Positions 52,781 to 62,950 of a DNA stretch of 64,000 bases are shown here, piece after piece. The notes under the pieces were generated by a model. It had not been told where the DNA came from, ran no database searches, and was given only the letters and a program-made list of their open reading frames with translations. A program made the position numbers and the translations under genes. This DNA comes from an uncultured Stenotrophomonas sp. (GTDB taxonomy: Bacteria; Pseudomonadota; Gammaproteobacteria; Xanthomonadales; Xanthomonadaceae): NCBI RefSeq assembly GCF_913778665.1, contig NZ_CAJYVQ010000008.1:496001-560000 (forward strand). Direction: 5' to 3'. Position 1 is the stretch's first letter, and each line of letters starts with the position of its first letter.

Positions 52781-55700
52781 GTGGTGTATCTGCGGGCGGC
52801 GATGCTGCTGGTCCTCCTGTGCTGCCTGTCACCTGCTGCTGCACAGCCGGTGCCGCCGAGCCCGCGCCAGGTGACGGTGTTCGATGGCCTGCCGTCCAAC
52901 ACTGTCAACCGCATGGCCGAGGACCGCTACGGCTACCTGTGGATCGCCACCAACGACGGGCTGGCCCGCTACGACGGGCGCAACTACCGCATCTGGCGTT
53001 CGGAGGATGGGCTGCGCGACAACCGCATCTGGACCGTACTGGTCGATGCGCGCAACCAGCTCTGGATCGGTACCGAGAACGCTGGCCTGATACGGATGTC
53101 GGCCGACCGCCGCCAGCTGCATTTCTACGACCGCAGCAGCCAGCCGCTGATGGGCACCAACACGATCTGGAGCCTGGCGACCACGCCGGATGGCTCGATC
53201 TGGTTCGGTACCCATGAGGGCGGCCTGTACCGGTTGGACAGCAACGACCGCCTGCAGCGTTTCCTGCCCGAAGCGAACAACCCGCGCAGCCTGCCTGCAG
53301 CTTCGGTGCCCTACCTGGCAACACTGGCCGACGGCAGCTTGTGGATCGGCACCAAGCACGGTATCGCGCGCTGGACCGGTACCGATTTCGAACGGGTCGG
53401 CGCCGACGTCATTCCCAGCCTGCTGATCAATGGCCTGACCAGCGAACCCGATGGCAGCCTGTGGATCAGCACGATGGCAGGCGCCATGGTGCGTCGCCCC
53501 GACGGCCGCTTTGAAGCGCTGCCCTGGAAGCTGCCGGAGGGTGAGCAGGTGCTCGGCATGATGCTGCGCGACGAGCAGGGCGGGCACTGGCTGGATACCC
53601 GCAGCGGCCTGGGCCGGGCGGTGGATGGCCAGTACCATACCGTGCCGTTGTACAGCGCAGTGGCGCGCGGGCCGGTCAGGCCGAACTGGACCGGTGCCTA
53701 CGAGGACCGCGAAGGCGGCATCTGGCTGGCCAGTACCAACGCCGGTCTGTGGCACCTGTTGCCGCGCTGGTGGCAGTTCTCGGTGCTGTCGCGGCTGGAG
53801 GATGACGCCGGTTCGTTGCGCAATGCGTTCGTGCTGGGCACCAGCCCTTCCAGCAATGGTGGCATCTGGACGGTCGGCAGCCACGGTGCACTGGACCGCT
53901 TCGATCCCAAGACCGGAAAAATCGAGCAGCACCGCACCTGGGTCAACGGCATGCATTGGCTCTCGTCGGTGCGTGAGGATCGTCGTGGCCAGGTCTGGAT
54001 CGGTTCCAACGATGCGCTGCTGCGCTATGACCCGAAGCGCCGCGATCTGCGCCGCTGGGGGCGTGATGCCGGGGCCGATGCGACCATGGAAGGGGTGGTC
54101 GAATCGATGATGACCTGCGACGGCGACAGCCTGTGGTTGATGCTGTCGGCCGGGCTCCAGCAGCGCGACCTGGACGGGCGCCTGCTGCGCCAGATGGAGA
54201 ATGGCCAGCGTGGCCTGCAGCACGGCCAGCTCAACCTGGACGTGGAATGCGGGCCGCAGGACCACATCTGGCTGGCCAGCAGCCGCGGCCTGTTGCAGTG
54301 GGTGCCGGAAAGCGGGCGTTTCCAGCCGGTGCCGGGGGCGCCGGCGGCGGCGATCCATGCCTTGCACGTGGGCCGCGATGGCCAGGTCTGGCTGTCCGAG
54401 GATGGCCGCCTGTCACGCTATCGCTGGAGCCAGGGCCGCCTGGAACGGCAGGCGGTGGTCGGCGCCGAGCAGGGCTATCCGGCGATTTCCGCGTCGGGGC
54501 TGGTGGTCGACGCGCACGGCGTGGCCTGGGCCACCAGCGCACGCGGCCTGGTGCGGGTCGGTGCCGACGGCCAGAGCGTGCGCCTGTATGGCGTGCATGA
54601 CGGCCTGCCGAGCCAGGAATTCCGCGAGCACACACTGACGATGTCCGCCGACGGTCACCTGGTGGCCGGTACGCCGGCCGGCGTGGTGGTGTTCGACCCG
54701 GAGCAGGTGCGGCCATCGGTGCGGCGTGCGCCGCTGGTGATTGAACGGGTCGAGGTCCGTCGCAGCGAGCGGGTGCTGGACCTGACCCACGAAACGCCGC
54801 TGCAGATCGCCGACGGTGACCGTGACCTGCGCATCGTGGCGCGGCTGCTGTCGTTCGCCGATTCCGCATCCAATAGCTACCGCTACCGGTTGGCCGGCTA
54901 CGACCCGGACTGGGTGGAAGTGGGGCCAGCCGGCGAGCGCCTGTTCTCGCGCCTGCCGCCCGGCAGCTATCGCCTGGAAGTGCAGGCACGCTCGGCGGAT
55001 CATGTCTGGTCGCGAGTGCAGAGCCTGGAGTTCCGCGTGCAGCCACCGTGGTGGCGCAGCCTGTCCGGCCTGCTGGTACTGGCTTCGATCGCGTTGTTGC
55101 TGACCAGCTGGTTCGCCTGGCTCTACCGGCGCCGCCTGCAGCGCCGCCATGCTTATCAGCTGGCCCTGCACAAGCAGGAGCTGGCCGAGCAGGCCTCGGC
55201 GGCAAAGACCCGTTTCCTGGCCAACCTGGGCCACGAGATCCGCACCCCGATGACCGGTGTGCTCGGCATGAGCGAACTGCTCCTGTCATCGCCGCTGGAT
55301 CCGCAGCAGCGTGGCTACACGCAGTCGATCCTTCATGCCGGTGAACACCTGCTGCATCTGGTCAATGATGCACTGGACCTTGCGCGGATCGAATCGGGAC
55401 GGCTGGAGCTGCAGGCCAAGCCGTTCGCGCTGAGCTGCCTGCTGCACGACCTGGCCGCACTGATGGGACCGCTGGCCGCGCAGAAGGGCCTGCGTTTCAG
55501 CCTGGACAACCAGTTGCCGCCCGGCCTGGAGGCGACCGGTGATGCGATGCGGGTGCGGCAGATCCTGCTCAACCTGCTCTCCAACGCGGTCAAGTTCACC
55601 AGCCGCGGCACCGTCACCCTGCACGCGCGCTGCGATGGCGAACTAAGCGCGCTGCAGTTTGAAGTGCGCGACACCGGCCCGGGCATCAGCCAGGAACAGC

Positions 55701-56311
55701 AGCAGCGCTTGTTCCGCCGCTTCGAACAGGCCGACGGCGCGCGTACTGCCGCGCAGTACGGTGGCAGTGGCCTGGGCTTGGCGATCTGCCGCGAACTGGC
55801 GCAGGCGATGCAGGGCCGGATCCAGGTCGAGAGCCAGCTCGGTCGCGGTACCTGCTTCGGCGTGAGCCTGCCGTTGCCGATGCGGGTGCAGGCCGGTGCC
55901 GATGCCGAAGCGACGGATGCAGCGCATCGCGAAGAGGCCGCGAGTATGCCACCGCTACGCGTGCTGATGGTGGAGGATGACGCCACCGTTGCCGATGTGG
56001 TGCGTGGCCTGTTGAGCGCCCGTGGCCACGAGGTGGTGCATGCCGGCCACGCGTTGGCGGCGCTGCGCGAGATCAGCGCAGGCGATTTTGACGTTGGCCT
56101 GCTCGACCTGGACCTGCCGGGCCTGAGCGGTTTCGAGCTGGCCCAGCACCTGCGCAACCAGGGCTACATGCTGCCGCTGCTGGCAGTGACCGCACGCACC
56201 GATCCGGACCTTCAGCAGCAGGTGGAGGCGGCTGGCATCGGCGGCTTCCTGCGCAAGCCGGTGACCGGCGAACTGCTGGTGGAAGCGATCGCCCGGGTGA
56301 TGGGGCGGTAG
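52781..56311 (+). CDS. Hybrid two-component sensor with periplasmic propeller (second of tandem pair)
   Basis: This paralogue of the preceding gene has the same domain order: signal peptide (residues 1-22), propeller, Y_Y_Y, membrane helix, HisKA ([14 protein letters not shown], His about 818), HATPase and receiver (Asp about 1109, LLDLDLPGLSG). The kinase core is nearly alike; the propeller is much more diverged. I prefer the GTG at 52781 because GAGGAGG (52768-52774) lies 6 bp before it; an in-frame GTG at 52682 overlaps the first gene but lacks a ribosome site, and the GTG at 52784 is also possible. Shared output or cross-talk is likely. Confidence 0.92.
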   Translation: MVYLRAAMLLVLLCCLSPAAAQPVPPSPRQVTVFDGLPSNTVNRMAEDRYGYLWIATNDGLARYDGRNYRIWRSEDGLRDNRIWTVLVDARNQLWIGTENAGLIRMSADRRQLHFYDRSSQPLMGTNTIWSLATTPDGSIWFGTHEGGLYRLDSNDRLQRFLPEANNPRSLPAASVPYLATLADGSLWIGTKHGIARWTGTDFERVGADVIPSLLINGLTSEPDGSLWISTMAGAMVRRPDGRFEALPWKLPEGEQVLGMMLRDEQGGHWLDTRSGLGRAVDGQYHTVPLYSAVARGPVRPNWTGAYEDREGGIWLASTNAGLWHLLPRWWQFSVLSRLEDDAGSLRNAFVLGTSPSSNGGIWTVGSHGALDRFDPKTGKIEQHRTWVNGMHWLSSVREDRRGQVWIGSNDALLRYDPKRRDLRRWGRDAGADATMEGVVESMMTCDGDSLWLMLSAGLQQRDLDGRLLRQMENGQRGLQHGQLNLDVECGPQDHIWLASSRGLLQWVPESGRFQPVPGAPAAAIHALHVGRDGQVWLSEDGRLSRYRWSQGRLERQAVVGAEQGYPAISASGLVVDAHGVAWATSARGLVRVGADGQSVRLYGVHDGLPSQEFREHTLTMSADGHLVAGTPAGVVVFDPEQVRPSVRRAPLVIERVEVRRSERVLDLTHETPLQIADGDRDLRIVARLLSFADSASNSYRYRLAGYDPDWVEVGPAGERLFSRLPPGSYRLEVQARSADHVWSRVQSLEFRVQPPWWRSLSGLLVLASIALLLTSWFAWLYRRRLQRRHAYQLALHKQELAEQASAAKTRFLANLGHEIRTPMTGVLGMSELLLSSPLDPQQRGYTQSILHAGEHLLHLVNDALDLARIESGRLELQAKPFALSCLLHDLAALMGPLAAQKGLRFSLDNQLPPGLEATGDAMRVRQILLNLLSNAVKFTSRGTVTLHARCDGELSALQFEVRDTGPGISQEQQQRLFRRFEQADGARTAAQYGGSGLGLAICRELAQAMQGRIQVESQLGRGTCFGVSLPLPMRVQAGADAEATDAAHREEAASMPPLRVLMVEDDATVADVVRGLLSARGHEVVHAGHALAALREISAGDFDVGLLDLDLPGLSGFELAQHLRNQGYMLPLLAVTARTDPDLQQQVEAAGIGGFLRKPVTGELLVEAIARVMGR

Positions 56312-56318
56312 GGTTTAT

Positions 56319-56553
56319 TGCAGGGCTTGCAGCCCTGCACCTGCAGAATCAACGTCAATAGCCTGCATTCCGTGGGTGGTGGGGCGGTGTGGGCTTGCAG
56401 GACACGCCGTAAACCCGTCCATGGGGGCTCGATGGCGCCATCCATGGCACCAACGGTCCTGCAAGCCCACACCGCCCCACCACCCACGGAATGCTCGCTG
56501 TTGCTGTTGATTCGGCCTCTGCGGGTGCAGGGCCGCAGGCCCTGCCGCCCCCC
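56319..56553 (+). repeat. Long hairpin element, copy E (perfect 39-bp inner arms)
   Basis: Arms at 56365-56403 and 56456-56494 are perfect complements over 39 bp. Beyond them the complementarity continues with mismatches to about 56319 and 56553, including GAATCAAC and GCAGGGC words on both sides. The 52-nt loop carries ACGCCGTAAACCCGTCC, GGGGGCTCGATGGCGCC and ATCCATGGCACC. It fills the whole gap between the convergent sensor kinase and MFS genes. Confidence 0.9.
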
Positions 56554-57963
56554 TCACTCCGCTACGTGTTCGACCTGCCGTGGCTCCGGCTTGGTGTCGG
56601 GCAGTTGCCAGAAGATCATCGTCGAGGTCAGGGTGATCGCACCGACGCACAGGAACGTGGCATGCAGTGCGGCCGTGGCGTCGGTGCTGTCCAGATGGTT
56701 GCCGAACGCAGCCAGCAGGCTGCCCGCAGCGGCAGCACCGAAACCGGCAGCGAGCATCATCACCATCGACAGCAGGCTGTTGCCGGAACTGGCGAACTCG
56801 CGGTCGAGGTCGCGCAGGGTCACGGTGTTCATCACGGTGAACTGCAGCGAATTGACTGCGCCGAAGAACGCCAGCTGCAGCAGGCGCCAGGCCAGGTGCT
56901 GGCCCGGTGTCATCAGGATGAAGCTGGCCATTGCCAGCCCCACCAGCACTGTGTTGACCATCAGCACGCGGCGGTAGCCGAAGCGTTCGACCAGCTTCAC
57001 CGCCAGCTGCTTGGACACCATGCCGGCGGCTGCCACCGGCACCATCATCAGGCCAGCGTTCATCGGGCCCAGGCCGAGGCCGACCTGCAGCAGCAACGGG
57101 ATCAGCATCGGCATGGCGCTGCTGCCGATGCGCGAGAACAGGTTGCCGAGGATGCCGATGCGGTAGCTGGGCACACGGAACAGCGCCAGCGAGAACAGGG
57201 GTGCGGTGGAATTGGCCGCGTGCAGCCAGTAGCCGACCAGCGCGGCCAGGCCGGCCACGGTCATCAGCATGATCAGCGCGTGCGGCGTGCCCAGCCCGGA
57301 GATGCCGTCCAGTGCCAGCGACAGCACCACCATCGCGAACGCCAGCATGATGTAGCCGCGCAGGTCGAAGCGGGTGCGGTGGCTGGCGTAGTGGTCGGGC
57401 ATGATCTTCATCGCGGCGACGAAACCGATCACGCCGATCGGCAGGTTGATCAGGAACACCCAGTGCCACGAGGCGATTTCGACCAGCCAGCCGCCCAGCG
57501 TCGGACCGATCAACGGGCCGACCAAGGCCGGAATGGCGATGAAGCTCATCGCGCGCAGGAAGTCCTCGCGCGGCACCGAACGCATCACCGCCAGCCGTCC
57601 GACCGGCAGCAGCATCGCGCCGCCGATGCCCTGCAGCACGCGTGCGCCGACCAGCTGGTGCAGGTGCTGCGCCAGCGCGCAGGCCAGCGAGCCGAGGGTG
57701 AACAGGATGATCGCCACCAGGAAGGTTCGACGGGTGCCGTAGCGGTCGGCGATCCAGCCGGAGGCGGGAATGAAGGTAGCTACCGCCAGTGCGTAGCTGA
57801 ACACCACCGACTGCATCTGCAGCGGACTTTCACCCAGGCTGGCTGCCATCGCCGGCAACGCCGTGTTGACGATGGTCGAGTCCAGCATCTGCATGAAGAT
57901 CGCCAAGGACACCAGCCACAGCAGGGGACGCTGGCGGTTGTAGGTCGATGGCGATGTGGACAT
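56554..57963 (-). CDS. DHA2-family MFS multidrug exporter
   Basis: This 469-residue protein has 14 predicted helices and the DHA2 signatures MLDSTIVNTALPAM in helix 1, GWIADRYGTRRTF (motif A) in loop 2-3 and RVLQGIGGAMLLPVGR. Related proton-driven exporters handle dyes, drugs and fatty acids. The start at 57963 is chosen; an earlier in-frame ATG at 58005 adds residues unlike the family. No adaptor (EmrA-like) gene lies beside it. Confidence 0.9.
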   Translation of the reverse strand: MSTSPSTYNRQRPLLWLVSLAIFMQMLDSTIVNTALPAMAASLGESPLQMQSVVFSYALAVATFIPASGWIADRYGTRRTFLVAIILFTLGSLACALAQHLHQLVGARVLQGIGGAMLLPVGRLAVMRSVPREDFLRAMSFIAIPALVGPLIGPTLGGWLVEIASWHWVFLINLPIGVIGFVAAMKIMPDHYASHRTRFDLRGYIMLAFAMVVLSLALDGISGLGTPHALIMLMTVAGLAALVGYWLHAANSTAPLFSLALFRVPSYRIGILGNLFSRIGSSAMPMLIPLLLQVGLGLGPMNAGLMMVPVAAAGMVSKQLAVKLVERFGYRRVLMVNTVLVGLAMASFILMTPGQHLAWRLLQLAFFGAVNSLQFTVMNTVTLRDLDREFASSGNSLLSMVMMLAAGFGAAAAGSLLAAFGNHLDSTDATAALHATFLCVGAITLTSTMIFWQLPDTKPEPRQVEHVAE

Positions 57964-58060
57964 GGAGTGCGGCCGGTGCAGCGTGGGGGCGCCATGATCG
58001 CGCACTGCAGGTCACGGCGCGATCAATATCGCGCCGCAACCGCAACCGCGTGCGGCATGC

Positions 58061-59143
58061 TCAGCGCTGGCTGTGCGCGTGCACCGCGTCGACCAGCACC
58101 TGCACGTGCGCCGGGTCCATGTCAGGCGACATGCCGTGGCCGAGGTTGAACACATGGCCCTCGCGCGACCCGCCGTTGCCGGCGGCATAGGTGTCGAGCA
58201 CGCGCGCGGCAGCGGCGGCGATCGCATCCGGCGAGGCGTACAGCGTGGTCGGGTCGAGGTTGCCCTGCAGGGCAACGCGGCCACCGGTGCGGCGCATTGC
58301 CTCATCCAGGTCCAGCGTCCAGTCCAGGCCCAGGGCATCGGCGCCGGTCTGCGACAGCGCTTCCAGGTGCAGGCCGGTGCCCTTGCCGAACAGGATCAGC
58401 GGCGTACGCTCGCTGCCTTCGCCACGCTCCAGGCCTTCGGCGATGCGCTGCAGGTAACGCAGCGAGAACTCGCGGTACATCGCCGGCGACAGCACACCGC
58501 CCCAGGTATCGAACACCTGCAGCGCCTGCGCACCGGCCGCGCGCTGCGCACCGAGGTAGGCGATCACCGCTTCGGTGGTGACCTCAAGCAGGCGGTGCAG
58601 GGCCTGCGGGTGGTTCAGCGCCATCGCCTTGATCCGCGCGAAGTCCTTGCTGCCGCCGCCTTCCACCATGTAGCAGGCAAGTGTCCACGGGCTGCCGGAG
58701 AAGCCGATCAATGGCACCTGGCCGTCCAGTTCGCGGCGGATCAGGCGCACCGCGTCCATCACATAGCCCAGGTCCAGCTCCATGTCCGGCACCGCCAACC
58801 TGGCGATGGCACCTTCATCACGCACCGGGTGGCGGAACTTGGGGCCTTCGCCTTCGACGAAGTACAGCTCCAGGCCCATCGCATCGGGGATGGTGAGGAT
58901 GTCCGAGAACAGGATGGCCGCGTCCAGCGGGAAGCGGCGCAGCGGCTGCAGGGTGACTTCGCAGGCGATCTCCGGGGTCTTGGCCATGGCCAGGAAGCTG
59001 CCGGCCTTGGCCCGGGTCGCGCGGTACTCCGGCAGGTAGCGGCCGGCCTGGCGCATCAGCCAGACGGGGGTGCAGTCCACCGGTTCGCGGCGCAGGGCGC
59101 GCAGCAGGCGATCGTTGCGGAGAGGGCTGGTCACGATGGGCAT
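58061..59143 (-). CDS. hemE: Uroporphyrinogen decarboxylase
   Basis: HemE decarboxylates uroporphyrinogen III to coproporphyrinogen III in heme synthesis. The 360-residue enzyme has the signature [14 protein letters not shown] near the start and [20 protein letters not shown]. Length and motifs are normal. It starts 26 bp after the WGR gene on the same strand. Confidence 0.97.
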   Translation of the reverse strand: MPIVTSPLRNDRLLRALRREPVDCTPVWLMRQAGRYLPEYRATRAKAGSFLAMAKTPEIACEVTLQPLRRFPLDAAILFSDILTIPDAMGLELYFVEGEGPKFRHPVRDEGAIARLAVPDMELDLGYVMDAVRLIRRELDGQVPLIGFSGSPWTLACYMVEGGGSKDFARIKAMALNHPQALHRLLEVTTEAVIAYLGAQRAAGAQALQVFDTWGGVLSPAMYREFSLRYLQRIAEGLERGEGSERTPLILFGKGTGLHLEALSQTGADALGLDWTLDLDEAMRRTGGRVALQGNLDPTTLYASPDAIAAAAARVLDTYAAGNGGSREGHVFNLGHGMSPDMDPAHVQVLVDAVHAHSQR

Positions 59144-59169
59144 TCCTTGGACGAAAGTTGGCAGCGGCG

Positions 59170-59409
59170 TCAGTCGCCGTGCGAAAGGATCTGGAAGCCG
59201 CGATGCAGTTCGGCATCGCGGGCTTTCTCGAAGGCATGGCGGGCTTCGTCTGCCTGCAGGAACAGCTCGCGCCGCAGCTGCGAGCGGCTGCCGACGCGGC
59301 CGCTCTCGCGCAGCAGCTCCCAGCCGCCAAACAGGTCCGGCTGCAGGCTCAGGCGCAGGAAGCGCGGTGCCTGCGCACCGGCCTCGGGATGTTGCAGGTA
59401 GACGTGCAT
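59170..59409 (-). CDS. Small WGR-domain protein
   Basis: This 79-residue protein is essentially one WGR-like domain ([24 protein letters not shown], with GGW in place of a strict WGR). WGR domains occur in PARPs and in small bacterial proteins, where they bind nucleic acid or nucleotides; the role here is unknown. The ATG at 59409 is chosen over one at 59448, which lies within the repeat. It lies between aroB and hemE on the same strand. Confidence 0.7.
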   Translation of the reverse strand: MHVYLQHPEAGAQAPRFLRLSLQPDLFGGWELLRESGRVGSRSQLRRELFLQADEARHAFEKARDAELHRGFQILSHGD

Positions 59410-59418
59410 GGACCGATT

Positions 59419-59463
59419 GTAGCGGGGCCAGGGTGACCCCGGCCGCAACGCGGCCGGCTCTAC
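59419..59463. repeat. SMAG-type dimer overlapping the aroB stop codon
   Basis: The element runs from GTAG (59419) to CTAC (59463) and contains two small palindromes, GGGGCCAGGGTGACCCC and GGCCGCAACGCGGCC. On the minus strand its GTAG end supplies the TAG stop of aroB (59460-59462). Confidence 0.7.
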
Positions 59464-60572
59464 CGGGCCGACAGCACCTTCAGCACCGCGGCCTCATCCA
59501 CGTCCGGCACCACTTCGGCGCGGCCCATGCCCCGCCACAGCACCAGTCGCAGGCGGCCGGCCACGTTCTTCTTGTCCAGCCGCATGCGGTCGAGCAGGGC
59601 CTGCGGATCGAGTCCGGCCGGGATCGTCACCGGCAAACCGAGGCGTTCCAGCAGGGCCTGCAGGCGGACGCGGTCGCTGTCCTCGGCCAGGCCCAGATCG
59701 GTGGACAGCCTGGCCGCCAGCACCATGCCCACGGCCACGGCCTCGCCATGGTTCAGCGCATCGCGGCCGGGGGCCGAGTAACCTTGTTCGGTCTCGATGG
59801 CGTGGCCGAAGGTGTGGCCCAGGTTCAACAGCGCGCGCTCGCCCTTCTCGAACGGATCGCGTTCGACGATGGCGGCCTTGTGCCGGCAGCTGCGCGCGAT
59901 GGCTTCGGAAAGCACCGCATCTTCACCGGCGAGCAGCGCATCGGCATGCTGCTGCAGCCACTCGAAGAACACCGCATCGCCCAGCGCGCCGTACTTCACC
60001 ACTTCAGCCAGGCCGGCGCGCAGTTCGCGCGGTGGCAGGGTAGCCAGCACGCGGGTATCGGCGATCACCGCGCGCGGCGGATGGAAGGCCCCGACCAGGT
60101 TCTTGCCGGCCGGGATGTCGACGGCGGTCTTGCCGCCCACCGACGAATCGACCATCGCCAGCAGCGTGGTCGGCAGCTGCACGCAGTCCACGCCGCGCAT
60201 CCAGCAGGCCGCAGCGAAGCCGGCCAGATCCCCGACCACACCGCCGCCGAGGGCGAACACGCAGGCATCGCGGGTGGCACCGAGGGCCGCCAGCGCTTCG
60301 ATCGCATGGCCGAATTCGGCCAGGGTCTTGGACGCTTCACCGGCAGCCAGCACGTGCTCGCCGATGATCAGGTCCGGGCGTGCGGCCAGCAGCGTCTGCT
60401 TCACCGCTGCCAGGTAGCGCGGAGCGACTTCGCTGTCGCTGAGCAGCAGCACGTGACGGCCGCGCACATGCGAGGCCAGCGCAGTGCCGTCGGCCTGCGC
60501 ACCGGCGCCGATGGTGATGGAGTAGGGGCGGTCGCCGCCAACGGCGACCTGCAGCAGGGCGGGGGAGGTCAT
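59460..60572 (-). CDS. aroB: 3-dehydroquinate synthase
   Basis: AroB makes dehydroquinate, the second step of the shikimate pathway, using NAD and zinc. The 370-residue enzyme has [34 protein letters not shown], and zinc ligands in [19 protein letters not shown] and [11 protein letters not shown]. It overlaps aroK by ATGA, the usual aroK-aroB pair. The ATG at 60572 is preferred over one at 60596, which lies inside aroK. Confidence 0.97.
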   Translation of the reverse strand: MTSPALLQVAVGGDRPYSITIGAGAQADGTALASHVRGRHVLLLSDSEVAPRYLAAVKQTLLAARPDLIIGEHVLAAGEASKTLAEFGHAIEALAALGATRDACVFALGGGVVGDLAGFAAACWMRGVDCVQLPTTLLAMVDSSVGGKTAVDIPAGKNLVGAFHPPRAVIADTRVLATLPPRELRAGLAEVVKYGALGDAVFFEWLQQHADALLAGEDAVLSEAIARSCRHKAAIVERDPFEKGERALLNLGHTFGHAIETEQGYSAPGRDALNHGEAVAVGMVLAARLSTDLGLAEDSDRVRLQALLERLGLPVTIPAGLDPQALLDRMRLDKKNVAGRLRLVLWRGMGRAEVVPDVDEAAVLKVLSAR

Positions 60573-61111
60573 GCAGTCAGGTCCTGGCGCTGCCATTGCG
60601 TGGCCAGCTTGACCACCAGCTGGGCGGTCGCATCGGCAGCGGTATACGGGTCGGTATCGAGGGTGAGGTCGGCCAGTTCGCGGTACAGCGGGTCGCGATG
60701 AGCGGCCAGTTCGTGCAGCACCTGTTCGCGGTCCGGGCGCTGCAGCAGCGGGCGGCCCTTGTCACGGGCCAGGCGCTCCAGCTGCGCGGCCACGCTGACC
60801 CGCAGGTAGACCACGAAGCCGCGCTGGGCGATCAGGGCCCGGTTGTCCGCATCCAGCACCGCGCCGCCACCGGTGGAAACCAGTTGGCCGCAATTGGCCA
60901 GCACGCGGGCCAGGGCCTCGCGTTCATGGCTGCGGAAGCCGGTTTCGCCGGAGTGCTCGAAGATGGTCGGGATGCTGGCACCGGCGGCGTCGACGATGGC
61001 CTGGTCGACATCGACGAAGTCCAGCGTGAAGCGCTCGGCCAGGCGGCGGCCGATGCAGGTTTTGCCGGCGCCCATCGGGCCGATCAGGATCAGGTTCGGA
61101 GCAGGATTCAT
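60569..61111 (-). CDS. aroK: Shikimate kinase
   Basis: This 180-residue kinase phosphorylates shikimate. It has the Walker A motif [11 protein letters not shown], the shikimate-binding DVDQ and [10 protein letters not shown], and STGGGAV. The ATG at 61111 ([11 protein letters not shown]) fits the family. It diverges from the dodecin gene. Confidence 0.96.
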   Translation of the reverse strand: MNPAPNLILIGPMGAGKTCIGRRLAERFTLDFVDVDQAIVDAAGASIPTIFEHSGETGFRSHEREALARVLANCGQLVSTGGGAVLDADNRALIAQRGFVVYLRVSVAAQLERLARDKGRPLLQRPDREQVLHELAAHRDPLYRELADLTLDTDPYTAADATAQLVVKLATQWQRQDLTA

Positions 61112-61209
61112 GCCCTCTGATGCTAACACCTCCGTGTCCCGGCCTTTACGCTCTTCACGTCAGGGTGGCTGTTCCTGCGGGGTTTCCCGCGCCAGCTGGA
61201 GTACAGCCC

Positions 61210-61413
61210 ATGTCGGTCGCCAAGGTCATCGAAATCACTGCCTCCTCGCCGGAAAGTGTCGAGGACGCCGTACGCAGCGGGTTGAAGAAGGTCTCCGAGA
61301 CGGTCAAGGGCATCCAGGGCGCCTGGGTGAACGAGACCAAGGTGGTGACCAATGGCAGCGGCGAAATCACCGAATGGCGGGTCAACCTGCGGGTGACCTT
61401 CGTGGTGGAGTAG
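61210..61413 (+). CDS. Dodecin (flavin-binding)
   Basis: This 67-residue protein matches dodecins, which form dodecameric shells that bind flavins or CoA: KVIEITASSPESVEDAVRSGL, VKGIQGAWVNETKV and the final WRVNLRVTFVVE. The ATG at 61210 gives the exact family length; a longer frame to 61120 has no support. Confidence 0.93.
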   Translation: MSVAKVIEITASSPESVEDAVRSGLKKVSETVKGIQGAWVNETKVVTNGSGEITEWRVNLRVTFVVE

Positions 61414-61419
61414 TCGCCT

Positions 61420-62247
61420 TCAGCGCACGGCCTGCACCTGGCGCTGGCTGTCCAGCACCACCACATGGTCGGCGAGCGCGGGCAGGGCCTGCAGTGCCTG
61501 CCGGCTGACCCGCTCGTAGTACTGCACGAAGCGCTCCAGCTGTGGCCGGCTCATGCCGTGCCGGCCCGGCTGCGCGGCCTGCAGGTTCTGCTCCTGCTGC
61601 CAGCGCCAGCGCGGCACCACCGAAAAATCCGGCGGCTGCAGGAACCACAGCCGGTCGCAGCGCTGCCACAGCGCCGGGTAGTCGCGGGCCAGTGCCAGGT
61701 TGCACCAGCGCCGCCAGCGGCCGTCGCCATCGGCTTCGCGTTCCAGTGCGTTCAACGGGCTGTCCAGCGCGCCGTCATCCTGCGCGGGTGTGCCGAGGAA
61801 CCAGCCTTCGAACACCAGCAGGTCGAGCGGTCGTTCAATTCGCGGCCACCGCGCGTCGGGCAGCCTTTCGTCGGCCAGCTTGTCGAAGCGGGGCAATGCG
61901 AAGGGCTGGCGCGCGGCTACCGCGTCCAGCACGCTGTGGGCCAGCGGCAGGTCATGGGTGCCGGGTGGGCCGCGGGTGATCAGCAGCGGGTGCACCTGTC
62001 GGGCCAGTCGCTGGCGCTGTGCGCGGGTCAGGTAGACGTCATCGATGGACAGCGTGGCCGCGTTCAGGCCCCGCGCCTGGGCACGTGCCACCACCTGCGT
62101 GGCCAGCGTCGATTTGCCGCTCCCCTGCAGGCCGCTGATCGCCAATACTGGAACCGCTGCGCCGCTGCCCAGCGCATCGTCCAGCGCCTGGTCGGCCAAT
62201 GTTTCCGGGAATCCTTTCACCTGGGGCATATACGCAGCAGCGGCCAT
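61420..62247 (-). CDS. P-loop kinase of the Tda10/glycerate-kinase-like group
   Basis: This 275-residue protein has the Walker A motif ISGLQGSGKSTLA, the SIDDVYLT switch typical of phosphoribulokinase/uridine kinase-type enzymes and LLVFEGWFLGTPA. It resembles bacterial and yeast Tda10-like kinases annotated as glycerate kinase-like; its true substrate is uncertain. The start at 62247 (MAAAAYMPQ) is chosen by family length. It is divergent from pdxH. Confidence 0.8.
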   Translation of the reverse strand: MAAAAYMPQVKGFPETLADQALDDALGSGAAVPVLAISGLQGSGKSTLATQVVARAQARGLNAATLSIDDVYLTRAQRQRLARQVHPLLITRGPPGTHDLPLAHSVLDAVAARQPFALPRFDKLADERLPDARWPRIERPLDLLVFEGWFLGTPAQDDGALDSPLNALEREADGDGRWRRWCNLALARDYPALWQRCDRLWFLQPPDFSVVPRWRWQQEQNLQAAQPGRHGMSRPQLERFVQYYERVSRQALQALPALADHVVVLDSQRQVQAVR

Positions 62248-62287
62248 GCAGCCACAATAGCCCAATCCGTGTGAGAAGAACTCAATC

Positions 62288-62887
62288 ATGAGCGACCTGT
62301 ACGCCGAAGCCCTGTCCACGTTTGCCGCCCTGTTCGAAGAGGCCAAGCAGAGCCGCGAGGTCGAGCCGAATGCGATGACCGTGGCCACCGCCGATACGCA
62401 GGGCCGTCCCTCGGCGCGCACCGTGCTGCTGAAGGCCTTCGATGAGCGCGGCTTCGTGTTCTACACCCACCTGGACAGCCACAAGGGACAGGAACTGCAG
62501 GCCAATCCGCAGGCGGCGCTCCTGTTCCTGTGGCGCAGCCTGCGCGAGGCGGGAATCCAGGTGCGCATCGAAGGCCATGTCGAGCAGGTGGCCGATGCCG
62601 AGGCCGATGCCTACTTCGCCAGCCGCCCGCGCATGAGCCAGATCGGTGCGTGGGCCTCGCAGCAGTCGAAGACGCTGGCGACGCGCGAAGAGTTCGACGC
62701 GCGCGTGGCCGAGGTCGAAGCCCGTTTCGAGGGCAAGGACGTGCCGCGCCCGGAGGGCTGGAGCGGCCTGCGCGTGGTGCCGGACCGCATCGAGTTCTGG
62801 TACGGCGCGCAGTTCCGCCTGCACGAGCGCTGGTGCTACGAAGCGGGTGCCGAAGGGCGCTGGAGCAAGCGGCTGTTGTACCCGTAA
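62288..62887 (+). CDS. pdxH: Pyridoxine 5'-phosphate oxidase
   Basis: PdxH oxidises pyridoxine or pyridoxamine phosphate to PLP with FMN. The 199-residue enzyme shows [37 protein letters not shown], and the C-terminal signature [19 protein letters not shown]. Length fits the shorter proteobacterial form. Confidence 0.96.
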   Translation: MSDLYAEALSTFAALFEEAKQSREVEPNAMTVATADTQGRPSARTVLLKAFDERGFVFYTHLDSHKGQELQANPQAALLFLWRSLREAGIQVRIEGHVEQVADAEADAYFASRPRMSQIGAWASQQSKTLATREEFDARVAEVEARFEGKDVPRPEGWSGLRVVPDRIEFWYGAQFRLHERWCYEAGAEGRWSKRLLYP

Positions 62888-62950
62888 GGCGGCAGGAACG
62901 ACGCCGGCAGAGCCATGCCCCTGTTCTGCCGGATGGAGCAGGGTCTGCGG

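Noticed and set aside
49092..52844. Open frame of 1,250 codons antisense to the first hybrid kinase
   Set aside because: No family pattern is visible, and the sense gene has all catalytic motifs. It is a codon-bias artefact.
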